From a virus, in IMG/VR virus record IMGVR_UViG_3300043446_000701, positions 1 through 32,985 of that record: a stretch of DNA of 32,985 nucleotides; one strand, written 5' to 3'. Positions within the stretch are counted from its first letter, which is position 1. Every line of letters begins with the position of its first letter. Under the pieces are notes generated by a model, which was given only the letters and a program-made list of their open reading frames with translations, ran no database searches and was not told where the DNA came from. This document shows, one piece after another, positions 7,611-13,971 of this stretch. Made by a program: the position numbers and the translations under genes.

Positions 7611-7611
7611 C

Positions 7612-7635
7612 ATGATTAATTACGTAATTAATCAT
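7612..7635. repeat. Perfect 24-base A/T-rich palindrome
   Basis: Arms ATGATTAATTAC and GTAATTAATCAT, fully self-complementary. It marks the left edge of the GTTCC-rich region. It could be a dimeric protein site or a melting or cruciform element. It appears only once in the window. Confidence 0.9.
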
Positions 7636-7650
7636 CTTTTTGGGCGTTTT

Positions 7651-8041
7651 GTTCCGGTTTTTGTTGCGTTGTTCCGGTTTTGTTCCAATTTCAAAAATCG
7701 ACTGGAACACGCAAGTGCTTGATTATATTAAGAAAAAACGGGTTTGTTCCGTTGTTCCAGTATTTTCGGGACAGGGCGGGGGGAAGCAAAGAAAATTCGG
7801 CGCGAAAGAGTTGGCAGCGCGGTGTGTCAACAAATCAAATTTTCCAACCCATCCTCACAAAATCTCTGGAACAACGGCACAAACACCCCTATTTTCACTT
7901 CTTCTTACTAATATATATAAACTTTATTTCTATCTATCTAATAAATTCAATCACTTACCTAACTCCACTCCCCCCACTCGCCACGCCAACCCCGCACCAT
8001 TAGTAAACTTAAAACTGGAACAAGCCCGGAACAACTGGAAC
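7651..8041. repeat. GTTCC/GGAAC motif array (iteron-like)
   Basis: GTTCC occurs at 7651, 7671, 7682, 7746 and 7754; GGAAC occurs at 7704, 7868, 8017, 8028 and 8037. Wider forms are GTTCCGGTTTT on the left and CTGGAACAA on the right. The end clusters are close to reverse complements of each other. Chance would give about one such pentamer in this length, counting both orientations. Confidence 0.7.
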
Positions 8042-8071
8042 AAACCAACTGAACTTTCGTTCTCATACCCC

Positions 8072-8100
8072 TTGACTCATACGTACACTTTTGCTATACT
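8072..8100 (+). promoter_or_regulatory. Early promoter, P2 type, copy 1
   Basis: TTGACT (8072-8077), 17-base spacer, TATACT (8095-8100), a near-consensus sigma-70 promoter. It shares ATACGTA in the spacer and ATACTG.GAG just downstream of the -10 with the copy at 9400-9428. Transcription should begin near 8107, about 20 bases before the zinc-finger gene. Confidence 0.88.
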
Positions 8101-8125
8101 ATTCCCATACTGGGAGATCAAATCC

Positions 8126-8371
8126 ATGACGCAACAAACAACACTTTCCACCCATGGGTGGAAAACGAAACGTGACTTGTGTGTGAGGTGTGACGAAGCG
8201 GTGGATGCTAGGCGATGGGCGCTTGGCATCCACCTGTGTATGCAGTGCGGTGAGGAACAAGCAAAGCGCCGCGTACGCTGCGTCGTTCCGCTACACAAAT
8301 CAAACTACATCTTGGTCACGGACTTGGAAGACTTGAAGGGCATCAACAACAAAGGAGGATTAGTGCGATGA
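8126..8371 (+). CDS. Small zinc-ribbon-like protein (81 residues)
   Basis: The ATG at 8126 has GGGAG ten bases upstream and lies about 20 bases past the P2 start. Cysteines C19, C22, C38 and C41 (CVRC...CMQC) make a four-cysteine zinc ribbon followed by a basic stretch (EEQAKRRVR), suggesting DNA or RNA binding. Oddly, a copy of the dispersed palindrome (8145-8164) lies inside the coding sequence and encodes LSTHGWK, so any protein bound there would sit within the gene. The frame is open far upstream, but that part is the gene-free region. The stop overlaps the next ATG as ATGA. A regulatory role is inference. Confidence 0.75.
   Translation: MTQQTTLSTHGWKTKRDLCVRCDEAVDARRWALGIHLCMQCGEEQAKRRVRCVVPLHKSNYILVTDLEDLKGINNKGGLVR
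8145..8164. repeat. Dispersed palindrome, copy 3, inside a coding sequence
   Basis: Arms TTTCCACC / GGTGGAAA around CATG, about 40 bases past the expected P2 transcription start and 19 bases into the zinc-ribbon gene. Confidence 0.85.
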
Positions 8372-8577
8372 GCAAGAAAGATTACGAAGTGATTGCGCGG
8401 GGGTTGTATGTGTCGAAGCCCTTGCACTTTCAAGAGGCGTGGACGGAAGAGCAGAAACATCGCATGGATCAGCACAGAACGACGGCCTTACACGTTGCCA
8501 TCGCCCTAGAACGTACTAATCCACGGTTCGACAGAGAGAAGTTTATGAAGGCGTGTGGTGTTGTCGAAACAATTTAA
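8368..8577 (+). CDS. Unknown small protein (69 residues)
   Basis: ATG at 8368 with a strong AGGAGG site, and ATGA overlap with the previous stop. The product is soluble and helical (EEQKHRMDQHRTTALHVAIA in the middle). The C-terminal stretch FDREKFMKACGV resembles the ends of many small phage proteins that read 'F(D/N)xxxFxxACG', but this gives no function. One base after its stop the next palindrome copy begins to form. Confidence 0.72.
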   Translation: MSKKDYEVIARGLYVSKPLHFQEAWTEEQKHRMDQHRTTALHVAIALERTNPRFDREKFMKACGVVETI

Positions 8578-8579
8578 CT

Positions 8580-8597
8580 TTCCACCCGTGGGTGGAA
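8580..8597. repeat. Dispersed palindrome, copy 4 (loop CGTG)
   Basis: Arms TTCCACC / GGTGGAA around CGTG. It ends 17 bases before the ATG at 8615, directly ahead of the ribosome site GAGGAGG. Confidence 0.85.
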
Positions 8598-8614
8598 TCA
8601 CGAGGAGGTGTGAG

Positions 8615-8797
8615 ATGAGCAAATATCTAATCAGATATCGAGACGAAGTGACCATGCATCCTAACCCGCCGTTGGAGTTTCGATGCGAGGCAGAGATGTA
8701 TGACGATGCCGTGGAACAGTTTTACGAGGTGCATCCCACCCATCACAACATTTTAGATGTCTCAAAAGAGGAGGTGAGCAATGAGCCGACCAAATGA
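8615..8797 (+). CDS. Unknown small protein (60 residues)
   Basis: ATG at 8615 with GAGGAGG upstream; the open frame extends further back through the palindrome but lacks a better start. The protein MSKYLIRYRDEVTMHP... looks like a small alpha/beta domain: two strands, then a helix YDDAVEQFYEVHP. That pattern is common in short phage proteins with no known activity. It overlaps the next gene by 17 bases. Confidence 0.7.
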   Translation: MSKYLIRYRDEVTMHPNPPLEFRCEAEMYDDAVEQFYEVHPTHHNILDVSKEEVSNEPTK

Positions 8798-8984
8798 AAT
8801 CCCTGCCGACTGGTGGGTCGCACAGGACTCCGATGCTGCATGGCAACGGCAGATGGAGCAGATGCGGTACGAAGCGCAGGAGGACGCAATGCGTCAGTTT
8901 GCGCGTGAACTCAACGAGCGGTGGGAGCAGATGGAACTGCCACTCGACGAGCCACCCCAACCCCGCCCGGTGAATCCGTTTTGA
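8781..8984 (+). CDS. Unknown small acidic protein (67 residues)
   Basis: ATG at 8781 with GAGGAGG upstream, inside the end of the previous gene. The product has a tryptophan-rich start (PADWWVAQDSDAAW), a long helix (RQMEQMRYEAQEDAMRQFAR) and a proline-rich tail. No motif identifies it. Confidence 0.68.
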   Translation: MSRPNEIPADWWVAQDSDAAWQRQMEQMRYEAQEDAMRQFARELNERWEQMELPLDEPPQPRPVNPF

Positions 8985-9031
8985 GCAGATAACTAGCAAC
9001 ATGTCCAATTTCATTTTAACGAGGTGTAATC

Positions 9032-9403
9032 ATGTCAAATACCAATAGAGTTTTATCCGTCGAATCGTTCCAAGACTACTGTGCTGCAATGTCTGGCACA
9101 TCTTTCCAAGGTCAGATCAATATCCGATACGGCGACCTTGTGCGCTTGTTTGGCAAGCCGCTGCCGGGTGATGACTACAAGACCCAAGCCGAATGGCTAC
9201 TGCGCTTCCACGACTACGACGATGGTCGATACATCGACGTAACCATTTATGACTGGAAAGTGGGCGTGGCGTATTGCGGTGAGGAACATGGCATCCCGGC
9301 CACTGCCGTGACCACGTGGCACGTGGGTGGACGGAGCAAAGATGCGCTCTACGTACTGCAAGACTGGCTCGCCATGACTAACTTTCATTCTTTAGTTGCT
9401 TGA
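9032..9403 (+). CDS. Conserved-looking phage protein, unknown (123 residues)
   Basis: ATG at 9032 after ACGAGGTG. The core YGDLVRLFGKPLPGDDYK, AEWLLRF and VTIYDWK matches a pattern I know from many unrelated phages ('LFGxP...GDxYKTxAEWxxxF...TIYDWK'), where it is annotated only as hypothetical. The end GGRSKDALYVLQDWL would be a helix. The stop at 9401-9403 lies inside the -35 box of the next P2-type promoter. Confidence 0.8.
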   Translation: MSNTNRVLSVESFQDYCAAMSGTSFQGQINIRYGDLVRLFGKPLPGDDYKTQAEWLLRFHDYDDGRYIDVTIYDWKVGVAYCGEEHGIPATAVTTWHVGGRSKDALYVLQDWLAMTNFHSLVA

Positions 9404-9428
9404 CTTATACGTAAACCTTTAGTATACT
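9400..9428 (+). promoter_or_regulatory. Early promoter, P2 type, copy 2
   Basis: TTGACT (9400-9405), 17-base spacer, TATACT (9423-9428). Spacer ATACGTA and downstream ATACTGAGAG are shared with the copy at 8072. The -35 overlaps the stop of the preceding gene. It is the only good promoter I see ahead of the long coupled operon that begins at 9510. Confidence 0.88.
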
Positions 9429-9470
9429 ATAGATACTGAGAGTTTGAGATTTTGAAGTGTCCATCAACAC

Positions 9471-9490
9471 TTTCCACCCATGGGTGGAAA
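9471..9490. repeat. Dispersed palindrome, copy 5 (loop CATG)
   Basis: Arms TTTCCACC / GGTGGAAA, about 36 bases past the expected start of the P2 transcript and 19 bases before the ATG at 9510. In the RNA it could form an 8-base-pair hairpin just ahead of the ribosome site. Confidence 0.88.
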
Positions 9491-9509
9491 CACAACGAGG
9501 AGTAACACA

Positions 9510-10418
9510 ATGTCCATTCAACTATCGAAGCCCAAGAGTCTGATCGACCTGTCCACCTGCGCGGTGTTGGTCAACGTGCGAACGTCCGTGTGGACTGGCG
9601 TACAGACCGACGACGAGGTGAGCAACGAGATCACCACAATGAAGAATGCCGATTCCGAATCGGGGAAGTTTGCCAAGCGTTTGCTTGCCGGTGATCGGGA
9701 ACACAAGAAACTCGTCAATCACCGTCAGACCGTACGCAACTGGGTCAAGCGCAGAACATTCCCATGGGCAGGGCAGTGGAACATCTTGCCAACGGTAACC
9801 CTGCCGCAGTTCATGGAGGAATACAAAGCACTGGACAAAGAGCGCGAGGAGTTGCTTGAAGCGTTCTTACAGTCATACCCCAACAAGGTCAGCGACATGG
9901 CGTTCAAACTCAACGGGATGTTTCGCCGTGAGGACTACCCCACTGCCGATGAACTGCGCGACAAGTTCACCATGACTTTGTATACGGCAGAGGTGCCGCA
10001 GGGTGACTTCCGTGTGCAGATTGCCCACGACCTTGCCGATGACTTGACCAATCACTTCAACAAGCAAGCCCAATCCACCATCGACAACATGCTCAACCAA
10101 CAAATCAACCAATTGGTCGAGGTCATGCGGTCGATATCTCACACGTGCGGCGAGAACGTGGTCGAGCGTGAAGACGGTTCGCTCAAGGTGAGTCGCGGTC
10201 GCTTGCATACTGAAACACTCAAGAAAGCACTGCAATACTGCGACACGTTTAAGCAATTCAATCCTGCCGGGGACTCTCGACTGGATGCGATACGCAATGA
10301 TCTGGAGCGTGTCTTAATCAATGTAGACATGGACGAGTTGAAGAAGAACGACTCGACCCGTGCCTATGTGAAAGCGGAGGTCGATGACATCCTGTCGAAG
10401 TTTGGGTTCGGTCAATAA
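9510..10418 (+). CDS. DUF3150-like protein, partner of the MoxR/VWA genes
   Basis: Start at ATG 9510 (MSIQLSKPKS) with GAGGAG upstream. An in-frame ATG inside the palindrome at 9480 would add ten residues but has no ribosome site. The segment VNVRTSVWTG (21-30), followed by a long helical body, resembles DUF3150, a family often encoded beside MoxR/CobS-type ATPases and VWA proteins. The body (60-230) is rich in helices and polar residues; the end holds a coiled stretch (LDAIRNDLERVLINVDMDELKKND). No catalytic motif is visible, so an adaptor or substrate role next to the AAA+ ATPase is likely. The family call rests on motif memory and gene order. Confidence 0.65.
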   Translation: MSIQLSKPKSLIDLSTCAVLVNVRTSVWTGVQTDDEVSNEITTMKNADSESGKFAKRLLAGDREHKKLVNHRQTVRNWVKRRTFPWAGQWNILPTVTLPQFMEEYKALDKEREELLEAFLQSYPNKVSDMAFKLNGMFRREDYPTADELRDKFTMTLYTAEVPQGDFRVQIAHDLADDLTNHFNKQAQSTIDNMLNQQINQLVEVMRSISHTCGENVVEREDGSLKVSRGRLHTETLKKALQYCDTFKQFNPAGDSRLDAIRNDLERVLINVDMDELKKNDSTRAYVKAEVDDILSKFGFGQ

Positions 10419-10422
10419 CACT

Positions 10423-10440
10423 TTCCACCCGTGGGTGGAA
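10423..10440. repeat. Dispersed palindrome, copy 6 (loop CGTG)
   Basis: Arms TTCCACC / GGTGGAA around CGTG, in the 44-base gap between the DUF3150-like and ATPase genes, 22 bases before the ATG. No promoter is seen in the gap, so this copy most likely acts on the RNA or on passing polymerase. Confidence 0.85.
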
Positions 10441-10462
10441 CCACTAACACGAGGAACTACAC

Positions 10463-11581
10463 ATGTCTAAATCAGCGACGATCAATATCACGCCATCCGT
10501 TGACATCAACGAGGCAGCCCGGCTCATTGAGTTGACTGGTGAGACGGTGACATACGTCATCCAGTCAAGCCCCGGACAGGGCAAGACTTCCATCTTGAAG
10601 TTACTTGCCGAGCGCAACGGCGACAAGTGGCGTAAGCCGGGGGAGTACTTCCCCGATGACAAGTACGAGTACGTCTACATCGACGGCGGTACGCTGCGCG
10701 AGAACGATCTCACAATGTATATGCCAGACCGTGAGACGAAGACGATGGAGCAGTATCCGACTGCGCTCATCAACTTCAAAGACCCGCGACCCAAGGTCAT
10801 CATGATTGACGAGATGCTCAAACTGCCCAAGTTGTTGAAGCCGTTGGTCACTCGACTGATTCTTGAGCGGTACTTGGGTGACAAGCCGCTGCCCAAGGGG
10901 AGCAGGGTGTGCGGTACGTCTAACTATGTCAGCGATGGAGTGAACGACACCATCGAGGCACACGTTGGCAATCGACTGGGCTTGCTCAACATGCGTGGTC
11001 CCACGGTGAAGCAGTGGGTGGCGTGGGCGACGGACAACGGGATTAGTGCCTTGACCCGTGCGTGGTGTTCGCTCAATGCGTCAGCGTTTGCGTCATACAA
11101 GACAGAGGACGTATCGGGTAACCCGTACGTGTTCAACCCACGCTCGACCAATGTGTCGTTTGTCTCGCCCCGCTCGTTGGAGAAGAACGATGCCGTGGTC
11201 AAGACATGGCAGGTGCTTGGACTTGACGTAGCCAAAGCAGCGATGTGTGGCATCGTCGGTCAAGCCGCAGCAGAGTCGTTCTCTGCGTTCCTCAACATGG
11301 AGAGTGATCTGGTTAAGCCATCCGACATATTCAAAGACCCTGAAGCCGTTCGCATACCGGAGAAACCTGCCGCGCTCTTTATGACGATGTTCAATCTGGT
11401 CGATGCCATCACGACCAACGACGAGATGACGAGTGCGATGCAGTTCGTTCAACGTGCGACAACGAAGGAGTTGCAGTCGATCTTTGTGTCGATGATCTAC
11501 GCTCCGCGCTTGCACAAGTTGGGCAAGAACAATGCAGTGGTCAATGCGTTCGTCAAGGCGAATCCGGAGTTATTGGTCTGA
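10463..11581 (+). CDS. MoxR/CobS-like AAA+ ATPase
   Basis: A 372-residue AAA+ protein. Walker A is SSPGQGKTS (35-43), Walker B is KVIMIDE (111-117), and GTSN (151-154) is sensor 1. MoxR/CobS-type ATPases form rings and act with VWA-domain partners to remodel proteins or insert metals. The next gene encodes exactly such a VWA protein, so the pair is expected to work together. The start ATG follows GAGGAA. No CobN-like chelatase subunit is in the window, so a cobalamin role is not supported. Confidence 0.88.
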   Translation: MSKSATINITPSVDINEAARLIELTGETVTYVIQSSPGQGKTSILKLLAERNGDKWRKPGEYFPDDKYEYVYIDGGTLRENDLTMYMPDRETKTMEQYPTALINFKDPRPKVIMIDEMLKLPKLLKPLVTRLILERYLGDKPLPKGSRVCGTSNYVSDGVNDTIEAHVGNRLGLLNMRGPTVKQWVAWATDNGISALTRAWCSLNASAFASYKTEDVSGNPYVFNPRSTNVSFVSPRSLEKNDAVVKTWQVLGLDVAKAAMCGIVGQAAAESFSAFLNMESDLVKPSDIFKDPEAVRIPEKPAALFMTMFNLVDAITTNDEMTSAMQFVQRATTKELQSIFVSMIYAPRLHKLGKNNAVVNAFVKANPELLV

Positions 11582-11596
11582 TCACGAGGTGCAATC

Positions 11597-12781
11597 ATGC
11601 AAGAAGCCATTAAGAAACTAGAAAAGGCGACGGTCGATCTCATCCGTCATCCAGAGACATCTGCGTATGCCGGTGTGTTGGTGATGGGCAAGACGACCGT
11701 GGTCGATAACGTACCGACTGCGTGTACCGATGGTGTCAACGAGCGATATGGCGAAGCGTTCCTCAACTCGCTCATGCTGCCGGAGGTGCGCGGTCTCAAG
11801 TTGCACGAGGGCTTGCACAAAGTCTTCAAGCACACTGTGCGGGGTCTGCCGTATTGGAAGAAGAACCCGAAACTCGCCAACATCGCGGCAGATTACGTAG
11901 TCAATGATGTGATCATGAACATCAAGGACAAGGAGTTCATCAAGTTACCGAAAGGCGGCTTGTATGACCCCAAGTTCCACAACTGGTCATTCCCCGAAAT
12001 CTACCGTGCCTTGGAGCAGGAAGAACAAGGCGGTGGTGGCGGGGGAGGTGGCGGTGGTGGCACGGGACGAGGTGAGCCGCTCGATGAACATGACATGAGC
12101 AATGCTGAACAGATGTCGGCAGAGGAGATGAAAGAGTATGTCGAACAAGTCAATGAAGCCATTCACCAAGGCGGGTTGTTGGCATCGCGTTTCGGTCAGA
12201 AGTTACCCCGCTCGATCACCGAGACGTTGCAGCCCGAGATTGATTGGACGACCGCCCTGCATGAGTTTGTATCTAGCATTGCTCAAGGCAACGATGACCA
12301 TACGTACCGCAAGTTCGACAAGCGGCTGATCATCGATGACATCATCAACCCCGGTGTCATCAGTGAGAAGGTGGGTGACATCGTGGTGGCGATTGATACG
12401 TCGGGCAGTATCGGTGGGACATTGCTCAACGAGTTCGCGGCTGAACTGCAAGCGATCTGTGAGCAGGTCTCGCCGGATGCACTGCGCGTGATGTGGTGGG
12501 ATACGAAGGTGCGAAGCGAGCAGGTGTTCACTCCAGAGATGTTCAATGATATCTCCAAGTTGCTCAAGCCAGCGGGCGGTGGCGGCACTGAAGTCTCATC
12601 TGTGAGCCGTTACATGATCGAGCGTAACTACAAAGCCGACTGCATGATCGTGTTCACAGACGGTCATGTCGAGGACGATGTGAAGTGGGATGTCATGTGC
12701 CCGACCTTGTGGCTCGTGACAAGTAATCGTGGGTTCACGCCGCCCCGTGGCGGCAAGATGGTCAAAGTAGAGGAGGTGTGA
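11597..12781 (+). CDS. Metallopeptidase-like plus VWA domain protein (CobT/DUF2201-like)
   Basis: A 394-residue two-domain protein. The N-terminal domain has a zinc-protease-type HEGLH (70-74) followed by NIAADYVVND (95-104), the layout of DUF2201-type putative metallopeptidases. Residues 145-155 are eleven glycines in a row, then an acidic helical linker. The C-terminal VWA domain has a complete MIDAS: DTSGS (267-271), the threonine of GGGTE (328-332) and TDG (354-356). Together with the upstream AAA+ ATPase it resembles CobS/CobT or MoxR-VWA remodelling pairs. Both metal sites look intact. ATG at 11597 follows CGAGGTG. The substrate is unknown; a phage-protein maturation or host-targeting role is speculative. 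Confidence 0.85.
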   Translation: MQEAIKKLEKATVDLIRHPETSAYAGVLVMGKTTVVDNVPTACTDGVNERYGEAFLNSLMLPEVRGLKLHEGLHKVFKHTVRGLPYWKKNPKLANIAADYVVNDVIMNIKDKEFIKLPKGGLYDPKFHNWSFPEIYRALEQEEQGGGGGGGGGGGTGRGEPLDEHDMSNAEQMSAEEMKEYVEQVNEAIHQGGLLASRFGQKLPRSITETLQPEIDWTTALHEFVSSIAQGNDDHTYRKFDKRLIIDDIINPGVISEKVGDIVVAIDTSGSIGGTLLNEFAAELQAICEQVSPDALRVMWWDTKVRSEQVFTPEMFNDISKLLKPAGGGGTEVSSVSRYMIERNYKADCMIVFTDGHVEDDVKWDVMCPTLWLVTSNRGFTPPRGGKMVKVEEV

Positions 12782-12782
12782 G

Positions 12783-12932
12783 GTGGCAGAGGTGGACGAA
12801 AAAATCCGTGCAGAGGTGGAAGAATTACTTGAACGACTTACTGCCAGTGAGAAAAGCGATCTGTTGGAGTCTTTGCGTGAGCGTTGGAAAAACGAGCGTA
12901 AAGAACTGAAATCCATTTACCAAGAGGTGTGA
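12783..12932 (+). CDS. Small charged helical protein (49 residues)
   Basis: GTG at 12783 with GAGGAGG upstream, one base after the VWA gene's stop. The stop at 12930-12932 is one base before the next ATG. The sequence is almost entirely helical and charged (AEVEELLERLTASEKSD, then ESLRERWKNERKELK). Its exact fit in the gap, and the strong ribosome site, argue that it is translated. It may be a small subunit of the neighbouring complex, by position only. Confidence 0.7.
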   Translation: MAEVDEKIRAEVEELLERLTASEKSDLLESLRERWKNERKELKSIYQEV

Positions 12933-12933
12933 C

Positions 12934-13971
12934 ATGTCTAAACGATTCAGCAAGTCTTCCGTGTTATCCGCAACTGATCTGTTTGCTCCGTGGGTGCCGG
13001 TCACGGCACAGACCGCGCTCAAGCAGTCTCCGTTGTATCTGCCGTTCTTGAAGATTTACTCCAAGACCAGACTGCAATGCGTAGAGGTGAGCGTCAATAC
13101 AGATAACAGCCACATGCATACCGTGCATGTGGGTACGCCGAGCAATCTACGTGTGGCGTACTTGGGCATGATGGGAACGAAGTTCCGGGCTTGTGTGTAT
13201 GACTCACCGGACTCCTCGTCGCGTAACACTACGCACGTGGGTACGTCTGACAAGTGTATGTATCTGGTCAATCGTTTGCTTACCCCGGCGACTAGCCCCG
13301 GCGCGACGTTCGACAATGCACTAGGCAGGGCGTTGAACTTCCACAATCAGTTGGCCAGTGACATGGGCAACCTTGTGACCAACACGCTCAAGGACGATGC
13401 CCCGGTGAGGTATACCCCGACGAGCGACATCAACGGAGAGTCTATTGGTTGGCTGATCAAGCGTTACTTCAACGATGTGGCCGAGGCAGATATCCCCTCT
13501 GGCGTACGCACTGCTATTGACAAGGCGTACAAGTCGCTGCGCTCTACGGCATCGAATATGACGCTCAACAAGACCCGACTTGCAGAGTTCTTTGATCGAG
13601 AGAAGTGGATGTTTGGCTACCGACATGACGTTGGCTACTTTGTTGGAGCCGCGCACTTTAAGCAGACCTGTGAGAACTACAACGATTGGGAGTTCCGATT
13701 CCCTGTCGATGTAAGCGTTCAAAACTGCACTGTGACTGCGCCTATCCAACACTACAAGACGTTCCAGAGCATCCCCGATGATATGCGTAGGGAATTACTT
13801 GCGTCTGTGGCGATGACGAAGATGTATCTGGAAGGTGGTACAGAGCAGGTGGAGTACGCTGACCCCGAACGATTGATACCGCAGAAGACGGGTGCGTTGC
13901 TTGACGCTAATGCGTGTGTGGATCGCATCTTTGGTGGCGGTGGTATGTGGATGTTGGTAGATAGGATATGA
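12934..13971 (+). CDS. Unknown protein next to the MoxR/VWA block (345 residues)
   Basis: ATG at 12934 with AAGAGGTG upstream. A soluble mixed alpha/beta protein with no recognisable catalytic motif. The N-terminal half has many short polar strands (VEVSVNTDNSHMHTVHVG; LRVAYLGMMGTKFRACVYD), the middle is helical, and the end carries a glycine run (IFGGGGMWMLVDRI). The stop overlaps the nuclease gene as ATGA. Given the coupling, it may belong functionally with the ATPase/VWA genes or with the nuclease. I do not recognise the family. Confidence 0.75.
   Translation: MSKRFSKSSVLSATDLFAPWVPVTAQTALKQSPLYLPFLKIYSKTRLQCVEVSVNTDNSHMHTVHVGTPSNLRVAYLGMMGTKFRACVYDSPDSSSRNTTHVGTSDKCMYLVNRLLTPATSPGATFDNALGRALNFHNQLASDMGNLVTNTLKDDAPVRYTPTSDINGESIGWLIKRYFNDVAEADIPSGVRTAIDKAYKSLRSTASNMTLNKTRLAEFFDREKWMFGYRHDVGYFVGAAHFKQTCENYNDWEFRFPVDVSVQNCTVTAPIQHYKTFQSIPDDMRRELLASVAMTKMYLEGGTEQVEYADPERLIPQKTGALLDANACVDRIFGGGGMWMLVDRI

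Larger units (their letters stand above)
7452..8071. other. Gene-free control region, candidate replication origin
   Basis: About 620 bases without a convincing gene, the longest such stretch in the window. It contains three adjacent palindromes (7571-7635), ten GTTCC/GGAAC motifs between 7651 and 8041 that point mainly one way on the left and the other way on the right, a 102-base tract with no G (7878-7979), and within it an A/T core of ATATATATAA type (about 7911-7950). A frame stays open from 7640 through here, but its product is low-complexity with no motif. Iterated sites plus an easily melted core is the usual build of an iteron origin. That is inference; a regulatory or Rho-dependent termination region is the alternative. 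Confidence 0.55.

Noticed and set aside
7640-8125. Long open frame continuous with the zinc-ribbon gene, giving 243 residues
   Set aside because: The first 160 residues are low-complexity, pass through the G-free tract and motif array, and have no ribosome site at the start. The promoter at 8072 and ATG at 8126 define the real gene.
9480-9509. ATG inside the palindrome as the start of the DUF3150-like gene
   Set aside because: It is in frame but has no ribosome site. Other palindrome copies do not give a consistent in-frame start, so the arms, not the internal ATG, appear to be what is conserved.
6689-10440. CRISPR array
   Set aside because: Palindromes are irregularly spaced by hundreds of bases and adjoin promoters or start codons; there are no unique spacers of even length and no cas genes other than an isolated Cas4-like nuclease.
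10463-12781. Cobalamin (CobS/CobT) biosynthesis genes
   Set aside because: The ATPase and VWA proteins resemble CobS/CobT, but no CobN or other cobalamin gene is in the window and the HExxH plus DUF3150 context fits a different remodelling complex.
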